Below, piece by piece: positions 6,582 to 11,997 of a stretch of DNA of 11,997 nucleotides. The notes below the pieces were generated by a model that did no database searches, was not told the DNA's origin, and was given only the letters and a program-made list of their open reading frames with translations. Position numbers and translations under genes: made by a program. Source of the DNA: Bacteroides sp. (GTDB lineage Bacteria; Bacteroidota; Bacteroidia; Bacteroidales; Bacteroidaceae); contig JAFYML010000216.1 of NCBI GenBank assembly GCA_017556595.1, positions 1 through 11,997 of the forward strand, in the 5' to 3' direction. Each line of letters begins with the position of its first letter. Position 1 is the stretch's first letter.

Positions 6582-7676
6582 ATGGCAAAAGAAAAAATCA
6601 TCCTTACGGGCGACCGCCCCACCGGACGCTTGCACATCGGACACTATGTTGGCTCGTTGCGTCGTAGAGTAGAGTTGCAGAACTCAGGATTGTACGACAA
6701 GACTTTCATCTTCATTGCCGATGCACAGGCTTTGACCGACAATATGGACAACCCTGAAAAGGTACGTCAAAACGTGATAGAAGTAGCGTTGGACTACTTG
6801 GCTTGCGGCCTCGATCCAACAAAAAGTACTATCTTCATCCAATCGCAAATACCCGAATTGTGCGAACTTTCGTTCTACTATATGGACTTGGTAACTGTGA
6901 GCCGTCTGCAACGCAACCCAACGGTGAAGACCGAAATCCAAATGCGCAACTTCGAAACAAGCATACCAGTAGGTTTCTTCACCTACCCCATCAGTCAAGC
7001 AGCCGACATCACTGCTTTCAAGGCAACAACCGTTCCTGTGGGCGAGGACCAAGAACCGATGATTGAACAAGCACGCGAAATCGTGCGTCGATTCAATCAT
7101 ATCTATGGCGAAACACTTGTTGAACCAGAAATCCTCCTCCCCGACAATGCCGCTTGCCTCCGCTTGCCTGGTACCGATGGCAAAGCTAAGATGAGTAAGA
7201 GCCTTGGCAACTGCATCTACTTGAGCGACAGTGCCGACGAAGTGACAAAGAAAATCAAGAGTATGTACACCGACCCCAACCACATCCGCGTAGAAGACCC
7301 CGGACAGATTGAAGGCAACACCGTGTTTACCTACCTCGATGCTTTCTGCCGCCCCGAGCACTTCGACCGTTATTGGAACGACTATGCCAACCTTGCCGAA
7401 CTAAAAGCACACTACCAACGTGGCGGTTTGGGCGACATGAAGGTGAAAAAGTTCCTCACCGCCATCATGCAAGAAGAGTTGGAACCAATCCGCACACGTC
7501 GCAAAGAGTTCGAGCAAGACATCCCTGCCATCTACGACATGCTGAAGAAGGGCTGCGAAGTAGCGCGCGAACAAGCCGCACAAACACTCGACGAAGTGCG
7601 CCGCGCCATGAAGATAAACTACTTCGACGATGCCGAACTTATTGCCGAACAAGCACGCAAGTTCAAAGCAGAATAG
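6582..7676 (+). CDS. trpS: tryptophanyl-tRNA synthetase
   Basis: This class I aminoacyl-tRNA synthetase activates tryptophan with ATP and charges tRNA-Trp in the cytoplasm. The 364-residue protein has both class signatures: HIGH at residues 18-21 in [10 protein letters not shown], and KMSKS at 203-207 in [15 protein letters not shown] (154-157) and the conserved [11 protein letters not shown] (133-143) fit the TrpRS Rossmann fold. It is about 30 residues longer than the E. coli enzyme (334). The ATG at 6582 fits the N-terminal motif and the promoter spacing. Codons are visibly richer in C at third positions than those of the esterases, as often seen in well-expressed genes. It is a single-gene unit, divergent from carB and convergent with the mutL operon. 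Confidence 0.97.
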   Translation: MAKEKIILTGDRPTGRLHIGHYVGSLRRRVELQNSGLYDKTFIFIADAQALTDNMDNPEKVRQNVIEVALDYLACGLDPTKSTIFIQSQIPELCELSFYYMDLVTVSRLQRNPTVKTEIQMRNFETSIPVGFFTYPISQAADITAFKATTVPVGEDQEPMIEQAREIVRRFNHIYGETLVEPEILLPDNAACLRLPGTDGKAKMSKSLGNCIYLSDSADEVTKKIKSMYTDPNHIRVEDPGQIEGNTVFTYLDAFCRPEHFDRYWNDYANLAELKAHYQRGGLGDMKVKKFLTAIMQEELEPIRTRRKEFEQDIPAIYDMLKKGCEVAREQAAQTLDEVRRAMKINYFDDAELIAEQARKFKAE

Positions 7677-7703
7677 GCATTATACCTTATTATATATAAA
7701 CAT

Positions 7704-7737
7704 GAGGGGCGTACGAATGTACGCCCCTCTTTGTTTA
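7704..7737 (+). terminator. terminator of trpS
   Basis: GAGGGGCGTAC (7704-7714) and GTACGCCCCTC (7719-7729) form a perfect 11-bp hairpin with a GAAT loop, followed by TTTGTTT. It begins 28 bases after the trpS stop. The T run is interrupted but the GC-rich stem is strong. Confidence 0.85.
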
Positions 7738-7808
7738 ATAGGAAACTTATATATTGCTAATTATTAACACATTACAATATTAAAACAAATTCTTTCACCT
7801 TCACAAAA

Positions 7809-7973
7809 AGATACTGAAAAAATTACGCACGATTTCCTCCGAATTTGTTCGGAATTTCCGCTGAATTTACGTGCAATTTCTAGCGAATTCGTTCGCAATT
7901 TCAACAAAAATCACGCGCAATTTCAGCAAGAATCGTGCGTGATTCTGGAGGAAATTGCGCGTGATTTTAGCGG
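7809..7973. repeat. array of about fourteen degenerate 11-bp AATT repeats
   Basis: From 7841 to 7972 the sequence divides into twelve 11-base units without a gap, including GAATTTGTTCG, GAATTTCCGCT, GAATTTACGTG, CAATTTCTAGC, GAATTCGTTCG and CAATTTCAACA. AATT or a close variant recurs at the same place in each unit, and C or G tends to end it. Two weaker units precede it (7809-7830), plus a 10-base one (7831-7840). Many units are also complements of others, giving nested hairpins such as GCGAA-TTCG-TTCGC (7883-7896) and CCGAA-TTTG-TTCGG (7839-7852). The array fills most of the 376-base gap between the convergent trpS and mutL genes, which holds no credible ORF. Confidence 0.8.
7907..7968. repeat. 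perfect 18-bp inverted repeat with nested hairpin
   Basis: AAAATCACGCGCAATTTC (7907-7924) is the exact reverse complement of 7951-7968. The 26-base spacer holds a second hairpin, AGAATC-GTGCGT-GATTCT (7929-7946). On the minus strand the structure is followed by TTTTTGTTG, so it could end mutL transcription, although it lies about 85 bases past the stop codon. It is also part of the 11-bp array. Confidence 0.75.
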
Positions 7974-8009
7974 CATGTTTTTAAGACAATTTAGAATGCC
8001 TTCACCTTC

Positions 8010-8025
8010 GCGCGCGTACGCGCGC
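8010..8025. repeat. GCGCGCGTACGCGCGC palindrome, Z-DNA-prone
   Basis: These 16 bases are a perfect palindrome. The alternation of pyrimidine and purine extends without a break from 8009 to 8029. The tract lies 28 bases beyond the mutL stop codon in an AT-rich spacer and is followed by ATATTATATATA. As a hairpin it has a six-pair stem and a GTAC loop, but no T run follows, so it is a poor terminator. Confidence 0.8.
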
Positions 8026-8052
8026 ATATTATATATAAGGTGTAAACCTGTA

Positions 8053-9933
8053 TCAGAACATTTTCTGAATATCCTCTTCTTTGATAGTAGAGAGCACCAC
8101 ATGTCCGTCGGGAGTATAACCAGGCGAAGGCAAAGCAAAAAGTTCGCCAACCAATGAAGCCATTTCATCATTGGTAAGTACCTGACCATATACGATAGCT
8201 GCTGCACGCGCCAAGGTAAGTGCCAACAAGCTTTGCACCTCTTCGCGCACATCAAATCCCTTCTCCAAAGCGGTATGAACCATATTGCGTACTAACTCAA
8301 CAGGATTCAATCCTTCAATACCCGAAGGAACACCATTAATAGCATAGCTTCCTCCACCCAACGGAGAGAGTTCAAAACCAACTGCCGAAAGGTCATCGAA
8401 AATAGCATCGAGTACGGTAGCTTCAGAAGCCGGCAGTTGTATTACTTCGGGGAACAGCACACCTTGCGACATGCCTTGCTTCAAAGCCATGCGACGCATG
8501 TAGCGTTCGTAAAGCACGGATAAATGGGCGCGATGTTGGTCAATTAACATCAATCCCGACTTAACAGAAGTGAGTATATAACGTCCTTTGAACTGCATAA
8601 ACTGCGCTCCACTCTCCACTATAGGCGAAGATGCAAGTAGTTCATTGCCAACAGTTTCGTTCAGCGATGACGACATAGCCGAAGATGACATTTCTTCTTC
8701 GAAAGGGAACACCAACTCTGTATTTTCTACGGGTGTTGACTTTTCAATACCATCGTAAAGGCTTTGCCAATCGGACGAGACTTTTCGTTCGTAGGCCGGC
8801 ATAGCATGCGAACCTCCTCGCGATGATTTGAAAGGATTGAAACCTGCATCGTAATTCACCTTCGGAGGTGCTACAGATGTATTGGTATCAAAAGCCGGAA
8901 TATCAGGCATGTCCTCAGTATCAAAGTCGATAGAAGGTACTGCATTGAAACGTCCCAAAGCTTCTTTCACCGTAGCCGAGAGTATTTGCCAAATGGCATG
9001 TTCATTTTCGAACTTAATTTCTGTCTTTGTAGGATGGATATTTACATCAATATTAGCTGGCTCAACATCGAAATAAACAAAATAAGAGACTTGCTCGCCT
9101 GCTGGAATCAAACGATCATAAGGTTCCATCACCGCTTTATGAAAATAAGGATGGCGCATATAACGACCATTGACAAAGAAGTATTGATGCGCACCTTTCT
9201 TGCGTGCCGTATCGGGTTTGGCCACAAAGCCGGTTATTTTAATAAGGGAAGTTTCCACATCGACCGACAAGAGTTGTTGGTTCAATTTCTTACCAAACAC
9301 ATTCAAGATACGTTGACGCAACGAAGAAGCAGGCAAATTCAGCAGCTCGGAATCGTTACTATAAAGGCTGAATGACACATCGGGATGTACCAAAGCGATG
9401 CGTTCAAACTCAGTTACAACATTACTCAACTCTGTGCTATTCGCCTTCAAAAACTTACGACGGGCAGGAACATTAAAGAAAAGGTTCTTTACTTGAAAAT
9501 TGCAACCTTGCGGACAAGCGCACACCTCTTGCGTTTCGACTTTGGAACCAGCAATCACCAAACGCGTACCAATCTCGGCACCGGCTTGAGATGTTTTCAA
9601 TTCAACTTCGGACACGGCTGCTATCGATGCTAACGCCTCGCCACGGAATCCCATAGTGCGCAAAGCGAAGAGGTCGGATGCTTGACTGATTTTAGAGGTA
9701 GCATGACGTTCGAATGACAAACGAGCATCTGTTTCGGACATACCTTTGCCATCGTCCACCACTTGAATGCAAGTCTTTCCGGCATCGGTAACCAATACTT
9801 GAATATTAGTGGCACCGGCATCTATCGCATTCTCCACAAGCTCCTTCACCACAGAGGCAGGACGTTGAATCACCTCACCGGCAGCAATTTGATTGGCTAC
9901 CGAGTCGGGTAGCAAATGAATAATATCGCTCAT
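8053..9933 (-). CDS. mutL: DNA mismatch repair protein MutL
   Basis: MutL links mismatch recognition by MutS to strand removal. The 626-residue protein has the N-terminal GHKL ATPase: ENAIDAGAT (34-42, catalytic Glu34), DDGKGM (60-65), GFRGEAL (95-101) and GTRLVI (122-127). The transducer domain has QYFFVNGR (250-257) and [11 protein letters not shown] (298-308). A low-complexity linker (about 330-435, rich in Ser and acidic residues) leads to the C-terminal dimerization domain. There the endonuclease motif DQHA-x2-E-x4-E reads [12 protein letters not shown] (465-476), with Ala replaced by Arg and the first Glu by Leu, and the usual CPHGRP reads TPDGHV near 608-613. The nuclease is therefore probably absent. 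The start lies one base after the stop of the 96-residue gene, which suggests translational coupling. It is the last gene of the operon visible here. Confidence 0.96.
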   Translation of the reverse strand: MSDIIHLLPDSVANQIAAGEVIQRPASVVKELVENAIDAGATNIQVLVTDAGKTCIQVVDDGKGMSETDARLSFERHATSKISQASDLFALRTMGFRGEALASIAAVSEVELKTSQAGAEIGTRLVIAGSKVETQEVCACPQGCNFQVKNLFFNVPARRKFLKANSTELSNVVTEFERIALVHPDVSFSLYSNDSELLNLPASSLRQRILNVFGKKLNQQLLSVDVETSLIKITGFVAKPDTARKKGAHQYFFVNGRYMRHPYFHKAVMEPYDRLIPAGEQVSYFVYFDVEPANIDVNIHPTKTEIKFENEHAIWQILSATVKEALGRFNAVPSIDFDTEDMPDIPAFDTNTSVAPPKVNYDAGFNPFKSSRGGSHAMPAYERKVSSDWQSLYDGIEKSTPVENTELVFPFEEEMSSSAMSSSLNETVGNELLASSPIVESGAQFMQFKGRYILTSVKSGLMLIDQHRAHLSVLYERYMRRMALKQGMSQGVLFPEVIQLPASEATVLDAIFDDLSAVGFELSPLGGGSYAINGVPSGIEGLNPVELVRNMVHTALEKGFDVREEVQSLLALTLARAAAIVYGQVLTNDEMASLVGELFALPSPGYTPDGHVVLSTIKEEDIQKMF

Positions 9934-9934
9934 G

Positions 9935-10225
9935 TTAAATAATACCGTTAGAGATTGCGTAGAACAAGCAAATCAATAGTACTATAAGAAATAGCTTAAT
10001 AATAAAGGGAATAGGTTTCTTACCGCTCTCTTTACGACGACGCAAATGGGTAGTACCTTCGACAAACTTACCACGAATGTCTTCGGGAGAAAATTCCTTT
10101 TCTGGAATCATTCCCAACTCACGTTTGGCATTCTCGGTCATCTTATCCAACTTCTCCTTACGTTCATTCACGTAGATATAGCTGTGTTGAAAGCCACGTG
10201 GCTTTCGCATTGTAAACATTCCCAT
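9935..10225 (-). CDS. small tail-anchored membrane protein between ostA-like gene and mutL
   Basis: I do not recognise a named family. The 96-residue protein starts with a basic region ([20 protein letters not shown]), followed by a charged, mostly helical middle and the cluster RRRKESGKK (62-70). One hydrophobic segment (about 73-93, [18 protein letters not shown]) ends three residues before the C-terminus. By the positive-inside rule the N-terminal part is cytoplasmic and the protein is anchored by its tail. It starts six bases after the OstA-like gene and stops one base before the mutL ATG, so it is a real member of the operon. Starts at Met3 or Met6 are possible and would not change the picture. 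It could help localise or regulate an envelope process. A role in mismatch repair is suggested only by position. Confidence 0.8.
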   Translation of the reverse strand: MGMFTMRKPRGFQHSYIYVNERKEKLDKMTENAKRELGMIPEKEFSPEDIRGKFVEGTTHLRRRKESGKKPIPFIIKLFLIVLLICLFYAISNGII

Positions 10226-10231
10226 AAGCTA

Positions 10232-11857
10232 TCACTTTTTACGTTTTATATTCAAATCGCGTGCCGAACCAACGGGTTTCCGGTCACTCTTGCGTAGCAC
10301 TGCATCGGCACCTTTGCCTCGCCATTCAAAGATATCTTCCTTACTGCGCGGACGTACATAATCGAACCACGCAAAAGCATCAAGTTTATATCTATCGGCA
10401 GGTATTTGATCCATCGGATATACCACGCCCGTAGTATGACCAATAAAAGCACCACGCTCCAACTTACGATCTTTCAATACCATTCTAAGGTGACTACTTT
10501 CCGTATAATCCATCATCATCAAAGTTGTATCACCCTCCTCTACCGGATAATAAATGCACAACACATTACCATCCACATCGACCTGATGCATTTCGCCATT
10601 GCGGAAAAAGGCTTTCATTTCCTTGCCTGTCACCTGATTGTAATGTATAGAATCGTTCATCTCCACCGCTAATGCTTGATTGATGATGTGTGCCCAGTCG
10701 ATAGTGCTGTCGTTCATATACACCTTTATCTCCTCACCCAACAACTGTTGTTGTCCTTGCCACAAAATGGGGTCAGTATAAAGAGAAAGACACGAATCTT
10801 TCGAATTATAGACCAACGAATCGCACACGGCTTGCACATCGGTACGGAAGATACGAACCTTGTGGTAGGCACGCATTTCACGGAACATAGAGTCGGTATC
10901 CATATAGAAAGTAACCAAGCGAAGAGTATCAGCATGCATATAAAGGCTATCACCTTGAGAATAGTCGATAACAACAGCACGATCGGTAGCCAATGCACCA
11001 CCACTCAATTCGTTATAGAAGCAATAGTCGCCTTTCAATACGTTCTTATTTACACTATCGTTCATCCAAACATTGTAAAAGGCTTCGCCATAACCGGCAT
11101 TACGGTCGTAGAATAGGCTATCACCTATCATCTTCTTGCCTTCGTTTGTCAGCACCGAGCGATCCAACAATTCCGCTTGACCGGTATGAGTATTATAAAT
11201 ACCTCGTTCAGAATAGATATGATTCGCATCACTAACAATATCTGATGGGCCGAGAATAGTTGCAACTTTAGTGTTGGTGTTATACTTCAATGTGTCCGAA
11301 GTGAGTGTAAAACGGGGATTCTCCAACAAAACAGAGTGATTGAATACGGCTATCTTGGTCGAAGTATTATATTCTCCCCACAGGGATGTGAGCACATTTT
11401 CTTCATCGGTCAGTGTACCACCATCGAAGTAATAGCCATAGCTATACACGCGGTCGTAGTTCAAGCTATCAGTAGTCAATTCTGTATTGCGATTTATCAA
11501 ACGAACATTACGACGCAACTGCGCTAATTGCGCCTGCCCATCATAGAAAAGATAATCGCCATAAATGAAAAGAGTATCACCTTGCTCCATGTGTACGTTA
11601 CCGAAAGCTTCAACAGAATTGGTAGCTTCAAAGATTATAGCCGAATCGCAAAACATATACATGCTATCGTGACGCAATCGCACAGAACCTACAAGCACTT
11701 GCACATCGGGACGTTCCAACTTATCGGCTTGTGCTCGGTCGGCATATAGCAAATCGACACGACGTTTCTTACTTTGTTGTGGCACTTGCGGATTCTGTGC
11801 AACGACAAAGGATAACGCCAACAATGAGAGTATGATAATTATTATTCTTTTATCCAT
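10232..11857 (-). CDS. OstA/LptA-like lipopolysaccharide transport protein
   Basis: This 541-residue exported protein probably belongs to the OstA-like (LptA-related) family, whose beta-jellyroll repeats carry lipopolysaccharide across the periplasm. A signal peptide covers residues 1-20 (ending SFVVA before Q21). The classic LptA N-terminal reading is present: LLYADRAQADK (36-46), VQVLVGSVRLRHD (52-64), CDSAIIFEATNSVEAFGNV (70-88). A motif of the type D-S/T-L-x-Y-N/D recurs at about 130, 188, 246 and 346, as expected of stacked beta strands, so the protein is several jellyroll units long, against about 185 residues for E. coli LptA. The C-terminal part (about 440-541) is less repetitive and ends in a basic tail (RDLNIKRKK). 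It overlaps the upstream gene by 16 bases, and the 96-residue gene follows after six. The name rests on sequence character; the exact Lpt role is inferred. Confidence 0.85.
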   Translation of the reverse strand: MDKRIIIIILSLLALSFVVAQNPQVPQQSKKRRVDLLYADRAQADKLERPDVQVLVGSVRLRHDSMYMFCDSAIIFEATNSVEAFGNVHMEQGDTLFIYGDYLFYDGQAQLAQLRRNVRLINRNTELTTDSLNYDRVYSYGYYFDGGTLTDEENVLTSLWGEYNTSTKIAVFNHSVLLENPRFTLTSDTLKYNTNTKVATILGPSDIVSDANHIYSERGIYNTHTGQAELLDRSVLTNEGKKMIGDSLFYDRNAGYGEAFYNVWMNDSVNKNVLKGDYCFYNELSGGALATDRAVVIDYSQGDSLYMHADTLRLVTFYMDTDSMFREMRAYHKVRIFRTDVQAVCDSLVYNSKDSCLSLYTDPILWQGQQQLLGEEIKVYMNDSTIDWAHIINQALAVEMNDSIHYNQVTGKEMKAFFRNGEMHQVDVDGNVLCIYYPVEEGDTTLMMMDYTESSHLRMVLKDRKLERGAFIGHTTGVVYPMDQIPADRYKLDAFAWFDYVRPRSKEDIFEWRGKGADAVLRKSDRKPVGSARDLNIKRKK

Positions 11858-11997
11858 CCTGGATACTTAAAGGTACAGTTATGTTTCCATTTGTCGCTGA
11901 TGCGAACATAGGTAGTTTTTTGTTTCTCACGAATCCACTTATCCAACAATTCTTCGCTTCGTTTCAACTCAACAATACTTTTCAAGTTTTGATAGTC
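11842..11997 (-). CDS. C-terminal fragment of a probable SurA/PpiC-type peptidyl-prolyl isomerase
   Basis: An open frame enters from the right edge and ends with TAA at 11844-11842, giving 51 residues. They begin DYQNLKSIVELKRSEELLDK and end with WKHNCTFKYPGWIKE. The stretch LLDKWIREKQKTTYVRISDKW resembles the C-terminal end of the SurA-like periplasmic chaperones with parvulin domains that often precede the OstA-like gene in Bacteroidales. The catalytic domains would lie outside the window, so the family call rests on this tail and on context. It overlaps the start of the next gene by 16 bases, which suggests coupled translation. A SurA-like chaperone next to an OstA-like protein fits an outer-membrane assembly operon. 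Confidence 0.6.
   Translation of the reverse strand, partial: DYQNLKSIVELKRSEELLDKWIREKQKTTYVRISDKWKHNCTFKYPGWIKE

Noticed and set aside
6684..7361. Minus-strand ORF of 225 codons opposite trpS
   Set aside because: It lies wholly inside trpS, which carries both class I synthetase signatures. The antisense frame shows no recognisable domain and is a by-product of trpS codon use.
7809..7973. CRISPR array or mobile element remnant
   Set aside because: The units are 11 bp with no unique spacers of constant length, and there are no cas genes, transposase, terminal repeats with target duplications or coding remnants.
8010..8025. mutL intrinsic terminator at the GC palindrome
   Set aside because: On the minus strand it is followed by GAAGGTGAAGG, with no T run, so it does not meet the form of an intrinsic terminator.
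10676..11116. Plus-strand ORF of 146 codons opposite the OstA-like gene
   Set aside because: It is antisense to a gene with a signal peptide, family motifs and operon context, and has no promoter or ribosome site of its own.

Overview
The window looks like a chromosomal segment of a Bacteroidota bacterium, most likely order Bacteroidales and plausibly Prevotella-like. The evidence is: promoters of the Bacteroidota type (TTTG, a spacer of 19-20 bases, then TAnnTTTG) in front of the tRNA, trpS and carB; secreted esterases of the kind common in gut and rumen Bacteroidales; an OstA-like protein followed by a small membrane protein and mutL; and AT-rich spacers. There is no sign of phage, insertion sequences or CRISPR. 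Most genes are ordinary core genes, and the interest lies mainly in the spacers.

Layout. Positions 1-118 hold a possible promoter leaving the window leftwards and the terminator of a minus-strand tRNA-Val(UAC) (118-192), whose consensus promoter lies at 218-248. Next comes a minus-strand pair of related secreted CE1-type esterases (385-1551 and 1575-2681), with a promoter at 2716-2746 and a terminator at 334-364. Upstream, carB (2811-6041, minus) encodes the large subunit of carbamoyl-phosphate synthetase and has its own terminator at 2759-2793. carB is divergent from trpS (6582-7676, plus). trpS converges on a minus-strand operon that enters from the right edge: the C-terminal end of a probable SurA/PpiC-type chaperone, an OstA/LptA-like protein, a 96-residue tail-anchored protein, and mutL. 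These genes overlap or lie 1 to 6 bases apart.

The most interesting feature is the roughly 175-base carB leader. From a consensus promoter at 6223-6254 the transcript would first encode an unannotated 30-codon peptide with an AAGG ribosome site. Its last codons are an almost unbroken U tract, its stop codon lies one base before a strong hairpin, and the hairpin is followed by eight U residues, 32 bases before the carB start. This is the architecture of the E. coli pyrBI attenuator, in which UTP level sets RNA polymerase pausing and therefore whether a translating ribosome blocks the terminator. It is a good candidate for UTP-sensing, translation-coupled attenuation of carB in Bacteroidota.

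The two spacers flanking trpS carry helically phased repeats: three 21-bp units at 6344-6406, and about fourteen degenerate 11-bp AATT units at 7809-7973 with an embedded perfect 18-bp inverted repeat. Near the latter is a 16-base GCGCGCGTACGCGCGC palindrome that could adopt Z-DNA. MutL has lost the endonuclease metal-binding motifs, and CarB resembles the animal CPS1/CAD type more than the E. coli type.
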